Source of the DNA: Gillisella vitis
GTDB lineage: Bacteria; Pseudomonadota; Alphaproteobacteria; Rhizobiales; Rhizobiaceae
Length of the DNA: 64,000 nucleotides
Direction: 5' to 3'
Assembly (NCBI RefSeq): GCF_014204625.1
Contig: NZ_JACHLU010000013.1
Span: 63,098-127,097 of the forward strand
In this document: positions 8,281-17,073 of the stretch, one piece after another
Numbering within the stretch: position 1 is the stretch's first letter
Layout of the letters: every line of letters begins with the position of its first letter
Program-made: the position numbers and the translations under genes
The notes under the pieces: model-generated
Seen by the model: the letters and a program-made list of their open reading frames with translations, nothing else
Database searches by the model: none
What the model was told of the DNA's origin: nothing

Positions 8281-8604
8281 TCAAAACGGCATCTTAAACC
8301 CCGGAGGAATCGGCAAACCCGCTGTCATTTCCTTGGTCTTTTCTGCTGCAATGGCTTCGGCCTTGTCTTTGGCGTCCTTGTGGGCAGCAACGATCAGGTC
8401 TTCGAGGATCTCGACATCGTCTTCCTTGAACAGCGACGGGTCGATTTTCACGCCCTTCAAATCGCCCTTGCCGGTCATCGTCACGGTGACGAGTCCGCCG
8501 CCGGATTTGCCTTCGACTTCCAATGCAGCAATGTCTTCCTGCATCTTTTCCATCTTGGCCTGCATTTCCTTGACCTTGCCCATCATGCCCATGATGTCGC
8601 GCAT
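8281..8604 (-). CDS. ybaB: Nucleoid-associated protein, YbaB/EbfC family
   Basis: A 107-residue DNA-binding protein of the YbaB/EbfC family, which forms dimers and is usually cotranscribed with dnaX. It shows the methionine- and lysine-rich N-terminal helix ([20 protein letters not shown]), the [24 protein letters not shown] strand region and the C-terminal [11 protein letters not shown] chose the ATG at 8604: its GGAG lies 8 nt upstream, while the ATG two codons earlier would be only 2 nt from it. It starts 27 nt after the dnaX stop. Confidence 0.95.
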   Translation of the reverse strand: MRDIMGMMGKVKEMQAKMEKMQEDIAALEVEGKSGGGLVTVTMTGKGDLKGVKIDPSLFKEDDVEILEDLIVAAHKDAKDKAEAIAAEKTKEMTAGLPIPPGFKMPF

Positions 8605-8631
8605 TGTCATTTCTCCTAAGATCAATAAGCG

Positions 8632-10500
8632 TTAAAATTCAATATCATCGCCGGGCAGAATGTCGCCCTCGGCCGATTCGGCTGCCGCTGGTGGCGGCAG
8701 GGTTTCGTCTTCTTCAACGCTTGCCCGAATGCGCACGTCGGTGATCCTCGCGCCGGGGAAGCGCGACAGAATCGCAACAATATCAGGATCAGCCGCCGCA
8801 TCGGTAAAGTTGGCCTGCCGCTCGCTGGCCTCTTGCTCGACCAGCGTTTTACTGCCCTCTTCACGGCTGAGAATGACCATCCAGCGAATGCCGGTCCATT
8901 CTTCCAGCCGGGTTTGCAAATCGCCTACCAGCGTCTTTGGCGCATCCGGTGGCAGGTTGATTTCCAACCGTCCGTTTTCCAGCTTCACCAGCCGCACATA
9001 GGCGCGGGTCAGGGTCCGCAATTTCAAATCGCGGTTCTTGGCGCACAGGTCTACAATGTCATTGATGGAGCGCACCGGAACTTTTGGTTCCGGCACATCT
9101 GCCTGCACCTCAGGCTTTGGAGCCAACTCCGGCGCACGCGCCACACTCGGCACCACCTGCAAATGTGAAGTGGGCTGCGGCTGCCCCATGGCCCGTGGGG
9201 CGGGGTCGCTGGCTGAGTGCGCCACAGCTTGGGTGCTGTAGCTGGCGGATGCGCCGCCATTGCCGCCGCCCCTTGGGCTGCTGCCTTGCGGGGCGCTGCT
9301 GCCGTCTTGCGCCATTTCCAAAAGTCGTCTGGCCGCATCTTCCGGCGAGGGCAAATGCGCGGCATGGGTCAGGCGGATCAGCACCATTTCAGCGGCACCC
9401 GATTGGCGCGAGGCATTTTCAACCTCGGGAATGCCTTTCAGCAACATTTGCCACATGCGCGACAATGTGGTTACGGCAACGTTTTCCGCATATTCAGACC
9501 CGCGCACCCGCTCAACCTCGCTCAAGGACGGATCGTTTGCGCCATTGGGCACATATTTCAGCCGGGTGACCAGATGGGTGAAATCGGCAAGATCGGTCAG
9601 CACCACGGTTGGGCTGGCACCGGCCTCATACTGGCTGTTGAACTCCGACAAAGCCGCGGCCACATCGCCCAGCACAAGATGGCCAAACAAGTCCACCACG
9701 CGGGCGCGGTCTGCCAGCCCCAGCATGGAGCGCACAGCATCGGCGTCCACCCGGCCAGCACCGTGGGCAATGGCTTGATCCAGCAAGGACAGACCATCGC
9801 GGGCCGAGCCTTCCGCTGCGCGGGCCACCATGGCGAGGGCTTCCGGTTCGGCTTCAATGCCTTCTTTTGATAAGATGGCGGTAAACAGGCCGACCAGATC
9901 GCCGGCGCTGATGCGGCGCAGGTCAAACCGCTGGCAGCGCGACAGCACCGTGATTGGTACCTTGCGGATTTCTGTGGTGGCAAAGATGAATTTGACGTGT
10001 TCCGGCGGCTCTTCCAGCGTCTTCAACAAGCCGTTGAAGGCAGCGGTGGAGAGCATATGCACTTCGTCGATGATATAGACTTTGTAACGCGCCGAGACCG
10101 GGCGATAGCGCACCTGCTCGATGATCTCGCGGATGTCGTCAATGCCGGTGTGCGAGGCGGCGTCCATCTCGATCACATCGACATGGCGGCCTTCCATAAT
10201 GGCCTGACAATGCTCTCCGGGGATTTTCAGATCAATGGTGGGGCGGTCGATCTCAGCGGTCTTGTAATTCAGGGCGCGGGCCAGAATGCGGGCCGTTGTG
10301 GTTTTGCCCACCCCGCGCACGCCGGTCAGCATATAGGCTTGCGCAATACGGCCGGTCTCGAACGCATTGGTCAGTGTCCGCACCATCGGCTCCTGGCCGA
10401 CCATGAGGTCTGAGAAATCCTTGGGGCGATATTTGCGTGCCAGAACCCGGTAACCGCCGGGAACATCACTGGTTTTTGCTGTCGGCTCCAAATCGCTCAT
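8632..10500 (-). CDS. dnaX: DNA polymerase III subunits gamma/tau
   Basis: The 622-residue clamp-loader ATPase. The AAA+ module has Walker A GVRGVGKTTTARILA (about 50-65), Walker B VYIIDEVHML, sensor motifs and EEPPEHVKFIFATT. The middle is Ala/Pro/Ser-rich and the C-terminal part is tau-like. The usual four-cysteine zinc insert before the AIMEGRHVDVIEMDAASHTG motif is nearly lost, with one Cys (GEHCQ) remaining, as I recall for rhizobial DnaX proteins. The start MSDLEPTAKT at 10500 is preferred, because upstream in-frame sequence overlaps the SRP RNA gene. It is followed by ybaB. Confidence 0.95.
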   Translation of the reverse strand: MSDLEPTAKTSDVPGGYRVLARKYRPKDFSDLMVGQEPMVRTLTNAFETGRIAQAYMLTGVRGVGKTTTARILARALNYKTAEIDRPTIDLKIPGEHCQAIMEGRHVDVIEMDAASHTGIDDIREIIEQVRYRPVSARYKVYIIDEVHMLSTAAFNGLLKTLEEPPEHVKFIFATTEIRKVPITVLSRCQRFDLRRISAGDLVGLFTAILSKEGIEAEPEALAMVARAAEGSARDGLSLLDQAIAHGAGRVDADAVRSMLGLADRARVVDLFGHLVLGDVAAALSEFNSQYEAGASPTVVLTDLADFTHLVTRLKYVPNGANDPSLSEVERVRGSEYAENVAVTTLSRMWQMLLKGIPEVENASRQSGAAEMVLIRLTHAAHLPSPEDAARRLLEMAQDGSSAPQGSSPRGGGNGGASASYSTQAVAHSASDPAPRAMGQPQPTSHLQVVPSVARAPELAPKPEVQADVPEPKVPVRSINDIVDLCAKNRDLKLRTLTRAYVRLVKLENGRLEINLPPDAPKTLVGDLQTRLEEWTGIRWMVILSREEGSKTLVEQEASERQANFTDAAADPDIVAILSRFPGARITDVRIRASVEEDETLPPPAAAESAEGDILPGDDIEF

Positions 10501-10576
10501 CGCGCTGCCAGCTTTCCCGCTTGCCCGGCTTTGGGCATAGAGCGACCATGTTGAACCATGCGCCGCGAAAATTGAA

Positions 10577-10678
10577 GGTGGGAGGCTGGAACAGTGACCC
10601 GCGCCGTGCTCGTTAGGGCTGCTTCCTTCCGGACCTGACCCGGTTGGCGAGTGGCTCGTCCACCACCAACCTCCCGAG
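10577..10678 (-). ncRNA. ffs: Small signal recognition particle RNA (4.5S type)
   Basis: The universally conserved SRP RNA apical segment GGTCAGGTCCGGAAGGAAGC is present on the minus strand (10621-10640), followed by AGCCC. The flanks pair: GGGAGG at 10670-10675 with CCTCCC at 10580-10585. Length is about 100 nt. The position upstream of dnaX is the usual one in Rhizobiales. End points are estimates from the pairing. Confidence 0.95.
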
Positions 10679-10770
10679 GCGACATATCGGCAATTCTTGC
10701 GGCAAATGCAAGCCAAACGCAAAAAAAACTGTTAGACCTTTGAAAAAACGATTGGGCGGAGACAAAAGAC

Positions 10771-11196
10771 TTGAACCCTTTTTTGCTGGATGACCGGCTG
10801 GCACGCGATAGCCAGTCCATTTTAGAGCTTCCTCTTTGCGACCTAAGATTGGCCAAAGACAGCCGCTGGCCCTGGCTTATTCTGGTGCCGAGGCGCACCG
10901 ATGTCAGCGAGGTGTTCGAGCTTTCCACTGAAGACCAACAGCAGCTCTGGGCTGAACAGGTGCAGGTGGCTAACGCCTTGAAAAAATGCACCAATGCCAC
11001 GAAAATCAATATCGCGGCTATTGGCAATGTGGTGCGGCAGCTCCATGTTCATGTTGTTGCCCGGTTTGAAGGCGATGCCAACTGGCCTGCACCGATTTGG
11101 GGCTATGGCACGGCTGAACCTTACGTGGATGCGGCTTTTGAGACGATGAAAACAACCATTCTGGATGCGCTGCATGACCAAGCCCTCTCTGTTTGA
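10771..11196 (+). CDS. HIT (histidine triad) family protein
   Basis: A 141-residue protein with a HIT domain. The active-site segment is VRQLHVHVVARF (H92, H94), where the third position of the HxHxH signature is Val, and the later FEGDANWPAPIWG motif is typical of this bacterial subfamily. HIT proteins hydrolyse nucleotide conjugates. The start is a TTG with GGAG about 10 nt upstream. Its end overlaps the start of nudC by 23 nt, and both proteins act on nucleotides, so they are probably coupled. Confidence 0.85.
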   Translation: MNPFLLDDRLARDSQSILELPLCDLRLAKDSRWPWLILVPRRTDVSEVFELSTEDQQQLWAEQVQVANALKKCTNATKINIAAIGNVVRQLHVHVVARFEGDANWPAPIWGYGTAEPYVDAAFETMKTTILDALHDQALSV

Positions 11197-12139
11197 CACG
11201 CTGGCTCCCCACCCGGAAGCCAGCGCCCTCACCGCTTTTTCCGCCAATGCGCTGGATCGCGATGCCGAGCACCGCACGGAAGACAGCCTGAGCGAGGCCT
11301 TGAGCAAGGAAGGCATGCATTTTCTGGCCTTCAGCGGCAATCGGCTGGTGCTCAAGCACGAGGAACAAGTGCTGGATCCGTTGTTTGCGCCCTATGAGCT
11401 GGCAGGTCTTGAGCCGGATTTGGACAATGCCGTGCTGCTGGGCCATAAGCTGAATGGCGAACCGCGCATTGCCGTGGCCATCAAAGCCAGCGAGGAGCGT
11501 TTGGCGGATGGCTATAAAACATTGACTGCCCGCGAGGTTTACCGCGACCCTCATCTTGATGCCGAACTGGTGGGGGAAGCGGCGCAAGGTTTTAGCCTGC
11601 TGCATTGGAATGGCGAAAACCGCTTTTGTGGCTCGTGCGGCAGCAAGATGGAGCCGCGCATTGGCGGCTATAAGCGCGAATGTCCGGCCTGTGGCCGCAT
11701 CAGCTTTCCCCGCACCGATCCGGTGGCGATCATGATGACCATTGATGAAGAAAACGACCGCTGCCTGCTGGGGCGCGGTGCGCATTTTCCAGAAGGCATG
11801 TATTCCTGCCTTGCGGGCTTTATTGAGCCTGCCGAAACCATTGAACAGGCCGTGCGCCGCGAAACGCTCGAAGAGTCTGGCATCACCATTGGCCGGGTGC
11901 GCTACCATGCCTCCCAGCCCTGGCCCATGCCGCATCAGTTGATGATTGGCTGCTATGCGGAAGCCCTCAGCGTGGAAATCAACCGCGATGAGGCCGAGCT
12001 TGCCGATTGCCGCTGGTTTGACCGGGCAGAGGTGCAGGCGATGATCAATCTTGAAACCGAACACGTAAAAGCCCCCGCCAATGGCACAATTGCCCATCGC
12101 TTGATGAGTGATTGGCTGGATTGGGGTAAAAAATCGTAA
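11174..12139 (+). CDS. nudC: NAD(H) pyrophosphatase / NAD-cap decapping enzyme NudC
   Basis: A 321-residue Nudix hydrolase that cleaves NADH to NMNH and AMP and can remove NAD caps from RNA. It has an N-terminal NUDIX-like domain, a zinc ribbon (C152, C155, C170, C173), a complete Nudix box (about 215-237, GFIEPAETIEQAVRRETLEE) and the NudC-specific SQPWP motif (247-251). The ATG at 11174 is favoured over one three codons upstream because it matches the family start; neither has a strong ribosome site. Confidence 0.93.
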   Translation: MTKPSLFDTLAPHPEASALTAFSANALDRDAEHRTEDSLSEALSKEGMHFLAFSGNRLVLKHEEQVLDPLFAPYELAGLEPDLDNAVLLGHKLNGEPRIAVAIKASEERLADGYKTLTAREVYRDPHLDAELVGEAAQGFSLLHWNGENRFCGSCGSKMEPRIGGYKRECPACGRISFPRTDPVAIMMTIDEENDRCLLGRGAHFPEGMYSCLAGFIEPAETIEQAVRRETLEESGITIGRVRYHASQPWPMPHQLMIGCYAEALSVEINRDEAELADCRWFDRAEVQAMINLETEHVKAPANGTIAHRLMSDWLDWGKKS

Positions 12140-12153
12140 GCACTCACAACCAG

Positions 12154-12182
12154 TTTACGCGGCGAACGTGTGCCGCTATACT
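12154..12182 (+). promoter_or_regulatory. Candidate promoter upstream of the small ORF and GH3 gene
   Basis: TTTACG (12154-12159), a 17-nt spacer and TATACT (12177-12182) form a fair housekeeping-type promoter. Transcription from about 12189 would include two perfect tandem copies of GGGAGGAACCTCGGG (12209-12238), each containing the palindrome GAGGAACCTC, and then the small ORF at 12270. Confidence 0.4.
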
Positions 12183-12269
12183 GTCCTTCGCGTCAACAAT
12201 CGCTCAATGGGAGGAACCTCGGGGGGAGGAACCTCGGGCGGTTGGTACGTTTTCAAGGAGGATAGCGAT

Positions 12270-12326
12270 ATGTTTTTTAGAGATAAGATTGATTTAAAAC
12301 GCAAAATCAGCCGCCGGCCGTTTTAA
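12270..12326 (+). CDS. Possible 18-residue small ORF upstream of the GH3 gene
   Basis: A near-perfect Shine-Dalgarno AAGGAGG lies 8 nt before an ATG that opens a short basic peptide, MFFRDKIDLKRKISRRPF. The stop is 63 nt before the GH3 start. No family is recognised. It could be a leader peptide, a real small protein or chance. Support is only the ribosome site, the upstream promoter-like sequence and position. Confidence 0.3.
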   Translation: MFFRDKIDLKRKISRRPF

Positions 12327-12389
12327 CACAGCCATGGTTTTTATCGCCCTCGCACTGCGACGGCTCTCACATTGATCAGGAACACATTT

Positions 12390-14360
12390 ATGAAAAGTCT
12401 TGGCTTGGCGTCCTGCGCCATTCTGATGTCGTCTGTTGCCTTCGCACAGACGCAAGCCCCGCTTGTGGCGCGCTCCGCTCCCACGATGACGGTCGATGGC
12501 CTGACCTTCAAGGATCTCAACCGCAATGGCCGTCTCGATGTTTACGAGGACTGGCGCAAAACCCCTGCCAAACGCGCTGACGATCTGGTCAAGCAGATGA
12601 CGCTGAGCGAAAAAGCTGGCTTGATGATGCATGGCACGGCTCCGGGCATCGCCGCGGGCGCTGAAGCTGGGCAGGGCCGCGGCAGCGGCTATGATCTGGA
12701 AAAGATCAAAAACCTGATCAATGATGCCAAGGTCATGACCTATATTACCCGGCTATCGTTGCCGCCAGAACGATTGGCAGAGGAAAACAACTCGCTGCAA
12801 GAGATTGCCGAGGCCACACGGTTAGGCATTCCGCTGACCATCAGCACCGATCCGCGCAATCATTTTCAATATGTGCTGGGTGCGTCGGCGCAAAATGGCG
12901 GCTTTTCGAAATGGCCCGAAAGTCTGGGCTTTGGTGCCTTGGATGACGCCAAACTCACACGGCGTTTTGGCGATGTGGCGCGGCAGGAATATCTGGCCGT
13001 CGGCATTCAACAGGCGCTGTCGCCACAGATTGATCTGGCCACAGAGCCGCGCTGGCCACGCTCGACCGGCACATTCGGAGAAGACCCGCAGATTTCCAAA
13101 CGCATGGCCGAGGCCTATGTGGCAGGTTTCCAGAACGGCACCAAGGGCTTGAGGCCCGGTAGCGTCAGCGCCGTTGCCAAGCACTGGGTTGGTTATGGCG
13201 CAACGCCTGAAGGGTTTGATGGCCACAATTCCTATGGCAAACATGTGGTGTTCAAGGGCAAGGATTTTCAAAAGCATATCATTCCGTTTGAAGGTGCTTT
13301 TGATGCCAAGGTGGCAGGCATTATGCCCACCTATTCGATTGTTGATGGTGTGACGCTGAACGGCAAACCGCTTGAGCCGGTGGCGGCGGGCTTTAGCAAG
13401 CAATTGCTCACCGATCTTTTGCGCAAACGCTACAAATTTGACGGCGTGGTGGTGAGCGACTGGCTGATCACCAATGACTGCAAGGATGAATGCCTCAACG
13501 GCGAAAAGCCGGGTGACAAGCCAATCATTCGGCCCGACACCTTTGGTATGCCCTGGGGCGTCGAAGACATGGGCCGGGTTGATCGCTTTGCCAAAGCCGT
13601 CAATGCGGGCATTGATCAGTTCGGCGGCGTCTCCAATTCCGATTTGCTGGTGAAGGCGGTTGAGGAGAAAAAGATCAGCGAAGAACGAATCAACGTATCG
13701 GCTCGTCGTTTGCTGATCCAGAAATTCCAGCAGGGCCTGTTTGAAAACCCCTACGCCGATCCGCAAAAGGCCAAGACCATTGTGGGCAATGCCGAATTTG
13801 TGGCAGAAGGCGAAAGGGCACAGGCTCGCGCCATGGTGCTGTTGCAAAATGAGGGCAAGATTCTTCCCGTTGCCTCCGGCAAGAAGGTCTATCTTCTCAA
13901 TGTCGATGCCGCTGTTGCACAAAAGCGCGGCTATCAGGTGGTGAGCACACCGGAAGAGGCGGATTTCGCCCTTGTGCGCCTAACCGCACCGTTTGAGCGC
14001 TTGCATCCCAACTATTTCTTTGGTGCGCGGCATGAGGAGGGTGATCTGTCGTTTAAGCCCGGCAATGCCGAATATGACGCACTCACCGCCATTGTTGCCA
14101 AAACACCCACCATTGCCACCATCTTTCTGTCACGACCGGCTATTCTGACCAATGTGAAGGACAAGACCAAAGCGCTGATTGGCAATTTTGGTGCGGATGA
14201 CGAAGCCTTGTTCAACGTGATTGAGGGCAAACAAAAGGCAGAAGGCAAGCTGCCGTTTGAACTGCCATCGTCCATGCAGGCCGTGGAAGCACAAGCCCCT
14301 GGCACCCCGCATGATTCGAAAAATCCGCTTTATAAGGTCGGCTATTCGTTGAAGTATTGA
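12390..14360 (+). CDS. Glycoside hydrolase family 3 (beta-glucosidase-like), secreted
   Basis: A 656-residue exported enzyme. The signal peptide is residues 1-19 (ending VAFA), followed by an EF-hand-like loop DLNRNGRLDVYED (about 42-54), the GH3 N-terminal barrel with VAKHWVGYGA, and the nucleophile in VVVSDW (D357). A C-terminal alpha/beta sandwich domain is also present. GH3 enzymes release glucose or xylose from the non-reducing end of oligosaccharides; the exact substrate cannot be told. I chose the ATG at 12390 because AGGA lies 8 nt upstream and it gives a clean signal peptide. Confidence 0.88.
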   Translation: MKSLGLASCAILMSSVAFAQTQAPLVARSAPTMTVDGLTFKDLNRNGRLDVYEDWRKTPAKRADDLVKQMTLSEKAGLMMHGTAPGIAAGAEAGQGRGSGYDLEKIKNLINDAKVMTYITRLSLPPERLAEENNSLQEIAEATRLGIPLTISTDPRNHFQYVLGASAQNGGFSKWPESLGFGALDDAKLTRRFGDVARQEYLAVGIQQALSPQIDLATEPRWPRSTGTFGEDPQISKRMAEAYVAGFQNGTKGLRPGSVSAVAKHWVGYGATPEGFDGHNSYGKHVVFKGKDFQKHIIPFEGAFDAKVAGIMPTYSIVDGVTLNGKPLEPVAAGFSKQLLTDLLRKRYKFDGVVVSDWLITNDCKDECLNGEKPGDKPIIRPDTFGMPWGVEDMGRVDRFAKAVNAGIDQFGGVSNSDLLVKAVEEKKISEERINVSARRLLIQKFQQGLFENPYADPQKAKTIVGNAEFVAEGERAQARAMVLLQNEGKILPVASGKKVYLLNVDAAVAQKRGYQVVSTPEEADFALVRLTAPFERLHPNYFFGARHEEGDLSFKPGNAEYDALTAIVAKTPTIATIFLSRPAILTNVKDKTKALIGNFGADDEALFNVIEGKQKAEGKLPFELPSSMQAVEAQAPGTPHDSKNPLYKVGYSLKY

Positions 14361-14430
14361 AAGTTGGAGAAAATGGCGTGATTGTCGCCGCCGTCATTCA
14401 GTTTGTTGACAAACCTTTTGCTCGACATTT

Positions 14431-14540
14431 CGTCATCCTCGGGCCTGTCCCGAGGATCTGCCGCGCCCAATAAGCAATTGAGATTGTTAATTAAATTAAG
14501 CGTGGTCAGATGCTCGGCACAAGGTCGAGCATGACATCGA
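14431..14540. repeat. Rhizobiales-type intergenic palindrome cluster
   Basis: A perfect palindrome ATCCTCGGG-N5-CCCGAGGAT (14435-14457) and a second one TGCTCG...CGAGCA (14511-14531) flank an AT-rich core. Sequences of the form GTCATCCTCGGG...CCCGAGGATCTG are common dispersed repeats in rhizobial genomes. It lies between the convergent GH3 and pheA genes. Confidence 0.55.
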
Positions 14541-14611
14541 GGATAAATTCAGCGTTTGTCAGCAGTTTGAATGGCGGCGGCAATGCCGCCATTCAATTTG
14601 GGGAGCTTAAT

Positions 14612-15466
14612 TTAAAACCTGCCGCGCATGGCATGGGCCTTATAGACACCCAGAATGCGAACTTTTTCAGAAAAATAACGCAATTCTTCCAAAGCCCGTT
14701 TTACTGCCGCATCTTCCGGGTGGCCTTCAATATCGGCGTAAAACTGGGTGGCCACGAATTTTCCGCCAATCTGATAGCTTTCCAGCTTGGTCATGTTGAT
14801 GCCATTGGTGGCAAAGCCGCCCATGGCCTTATACAGCGCTGCCGGAATATTGCGAACATTGAATACGAATGTGGTGATGAAGGTTTCGCCCTCATCCTCG
14901 CGCTTCAAATTCACGGCGTCACGCGACAACACCACAAAGCGGGTGATATTATTTTCGGAGTCTTCGACATTTTCGGCCAGAATATCCAGCCCATAGAGCG
15001 AGGCCGCCAGCTTTGGCGCAAGTGCTGCCATGGTGCGATCACCCTTTTCCGACACCAGTTTGGCGGCACCAGCCGTATCGCCCGCCACAACGGCTTTCCA
15101 GCCATTGCTGCGAATGATTTTGCGGCACTGGCCCAGCGCGTGAATATGGCTGTGAACCGTGCGGATTTCATCCTGCTTCACGCCGGGCAGCACCATCAGC
15201 TGAAAGCGGATCGGCATGAAATATTCACCGACAATGTGCAGACGCGACAACGGCAGCAGATAGTGAATATCGGCCACGCGGCCCGCCAGCGTGTTTTCAA
15301 TCGGGATCATCGCCAGATCAACATCGCCGTTTTCCAGAGCGGTAAACGCATCTTCAAACGTCGGGCATGGCAACGGCTCCATCGAGGGAAACATGTCGCG
15401 GCAGGCCATATCGGAATTGGCACCAAAGTCGCCTTGAAACGAGATTTTGTTGGTGTTTGTGACCAC
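14612..15466 (-). CDS. pheA: Prephenate dehydratase
   Basis: A 284-residue monofunctional enzyme that converts prephenate to phenylpyruvate in phenylalanine synthesis. The catalytic PDT domain (about 7-185) includes ISFQGDFGANSD and IPIENTLAGRV. It is followed by a C-terminal ACT domain (about 197-275) with GINMTKLESYQ, the phenylalanine-binding ESRP-like element being LESYQ here. The start is GTG at 15466, with AAGGA 8 nt upstream overlapping the kdsB stop, so the two genes are translationally close. There is no chorismate mutase domain. Confidence 0.94.
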   Translation of the reverse strand: MVTNTNKISFQGDFGANSDMACRDMFPSMEPLPCPTFEDAFTALENGDVDLAMIPIENTLAGRVADIHYLLPLSRLHIVGEYFMPIRFQLMVLPGVKQDEIRTVHSHIHALGQCRKIIRSNGWKAVVAGDTAGAAKLVSEKGDRTMAALAPKLAASLYGLDILAENVEDSENNITRFVVLSRDAVNLKREDEGETFITTFVFNVRNIPAALYKAMGGFATNGINMTKLESYQIGGKFVATQFYADIEGHPEDAAVKRALEELRYFSEKVRILGVYKAHAMRGRF

Positions 15467-15471
15467 GAGGA

Positions 15472-16227
15472 TTATCCTTGTTGAGCCGAGAGAAGAATGC
15501 GGGCTTTTTCCAGATCGGCAGGCGTATCCACGCCGAGCGGCACGGTTTTGACGATTTCAACGTCAATGCGCATACCCGCTTCCAGCGCCCGCAACTGCTC
15601 CAGCGCTTCGCGCTTTTCCAGTGGCGAGGGTGAAAGACTGACAAACCGCTCCAGTGCTGCACGGCGATAGGCATAAAGCCCGATGTGATGGTAAAGCGGG
15701 CCTTCGCCATAGGGCGCGGTGGCGCGGGTAAAATACAGCGCACGCAGGCGTGTTTCAGACAGAGGCGAGCCGACAACCTTGACCACGCTGGGTCTGGTTT
15801 TTTCGTCCTCGTCTTCAATCTCCACGGTCAGCGTGGCAATGTCCACGCCCGGATCAGCCAGAGGCTTGAGAGAGGCGCGAATGGTGGCGGCATCAATGGT
15901 CGGCAAGTCACCCTGCACATTGATAATGATCTCAACCTTGCCTTCGGGATCAACCTTGGTCAGCGCCTCATAAATACGATCAGAGCCAGATTGATGCTGG
16001 CCGCCGGTCATCACCACCTCAAAGCCGGCAGCCTTCACCACATCAAACACTGTCTGGTCATCCACGGCGACCACCACCCGGCCCACATTGGCTTCTGCGG
16101 CACGTTTGGCAACCTGCACCACCATCGGCAGGCCGGCAATATCGGCCAGTGGCTTGCCGGGAAGGCGCGTAGACGCCATGCGGGCGGGGATCAAAACCAG
16201 TGTATTGGCGTGGAGCGGATCGGTCAT
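15472..16227 (-). CDS. kdsB: 3-deoxy-manno-octulosonate cytidylyltransferase
   Basis: A 251-residue enzyme that activates Kdo as CMP-Kdo for lipopolysaccharide inner-core synthesis. It begins with the nucleotide-binding [15 protein letters not shown] motif, followed by NVQGDLP and HIGLYAYRR. The ATG at 16227 gives the normal family length; an in-frame TTG 13 codons upstream would add a non-conserved extension. It is followed immediately by pheA, a linkage common in rhizobia, and is divergent from the cytochrome gene. Confidence 0.94.
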   Translation of the reverse strand: MTDPLHANTLVLIPARMASTRLPGKPLADIAGLPMVVQVAKRAAEANVGRVVVAVDDQTVFDVVKAAGFEVVMTGGQHQSGSDRIYEALTKVDPEGKVEIIINVQGDLPTIDAATIRASLKPLADPGVDIATLTVEIEDEDEKTRPSVVKVVGSPLSETRLRALYFTRATAPYGEGPLYHHIGLYAYRRAALERFVSLSPSPLEKREALEQLRALEAGMRIDVEIVKTVPLGVDTPADLEKARILLSAQQG

Positions 16228-16386
16228 CGGGGGACTCGCCTTTGAAACAACAGATGTAAGTGGCAAAACGTCTCAGGGTCGGGGTGCACAATCGGGTTGC
16301 AACTGTCAAGTAAAAGTCTTAGCCTTTTCTCTAATGGAGGCTCGTCCGGTTTTCAGTGAGCCGGACCGCATGGGGAGCAGTCAAGA

Positions 16387-16935
16387 ATGAGTTCATACAT
16401 CAATATGGGAGCGGGGGCACTGCTGGGGACAGTCTTTGTGCTCATGTCCGTATCCATCGCGTCCGAAGGCATATTTCATTCTCCCGCGCCGGAGAAGGAA
16501 GGCTATATGATTGCAGCAGCAGAAGCGGCCACCGGCGGCGAAGCTGCGGCACCGGCGGCTGACAAACCAATTGCCGAATTGCTGGCAACAGCCGATGTCA
16601 AGGCAGGCGAAACAATCTTCAAGAAATGTGCCGCCTGTCATAACGACACCAAGGATGGGGCCAACAAGGTTGGTCCAAATCTTTGGGGTGTTGTGGACCG
16701 GCCAGTTGCCAGCCATGAAGGCTTTGCCTATTCCGCCAGCATGAAGGATTTTTCAAAAGGCGGCTCGGAGCATTGGACCTTTGAAAACCTCAACCACTTC
16801 CTGAAAGCACCGAAAAAGCTTGTGGCGGCGACAGCCATGGGCTTTGCAGGCCTGCCAAAGGAACAGGACCGTGCCAATCTGATCGCCTACCTTCACAATC
16901 AGGCAGACAGCCCAGTACCGCTGCCAACCAATTGA
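16387..16935 (+). CDS. cycM: Membrane-anchored class I cytochrome c (CycM type)
   Basis: A 182-residue protein with an uncleaved N-terminal membrane anchor (about 7-26), an Ala/Glu/Pro-rich linker and a class I cytochrome domain with the haem-binding CAACH at 81-85, [11 protein letters not shown] and a C-terminal Met-ligand region. Homologues carry electrons from the bc1 complex to the aa3 oxidase. The ATG has GGAG 11 nt upstream. A strong terminator follows directly, so it is monocistronic. Confidence 0.9.
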   Translation: MSSYINMGAGALLGTVFVLMSVSIASEGIFHSPAPEKEGYMIAAAEAATGGEAAAPAADKPIAELLATADVKAGETIFKKCAACHNDTKDGANKVGPNLWGVVDRPVASHEGFAYSASMKDFSKGGSEHWTFENLNHFLKAPKKLVAATAMGFAGLPKEQDRANLIAYLHNQADSPVPLPTN

Positions 16936-16952
16936 TCAATTCGATGACCAAA

Positions 16953-16988
16953 ACAAAACGCCCGGAATTGCTTCCGGGCGTTTTGTTT
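16953..16988. terminator. Strong terminator after cycM
   Basis: The stem AAAACGCCCGGAA / TTCCGGGCGTTTT with a TTGC loop is flanked by A and T tracts and can act in both directions. Confidence 0.93.
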
Positions 16989-17032
16989 GAGGATGACTCG
17001 GGGAAATGTTCTACACCTTTATCGTCAACCTG

Positions 17033-17056
17033 AAGGCCGGGATCGCTCCCGGCCTT
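17033..17056. terminator. Terminator-like hairpin at the end of the glp operon
   Basis: The perfect hairpin AAGGCCGGGA / TCCCGGCCTT with a TCGC loop lies 18 bases beyond the glpV stop on the minus strand. The T tract is short on both strands. Confidence 0.6.
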
Positions 17057-17073
17057 TTGCGTGTTTGCAGACC

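Noticed and set aside
10501..10722. 74-codon N-terminal extension of DnaX
   Set aside because: It would translate through the SRP RNA gene; the conserved protein begins at 10500.
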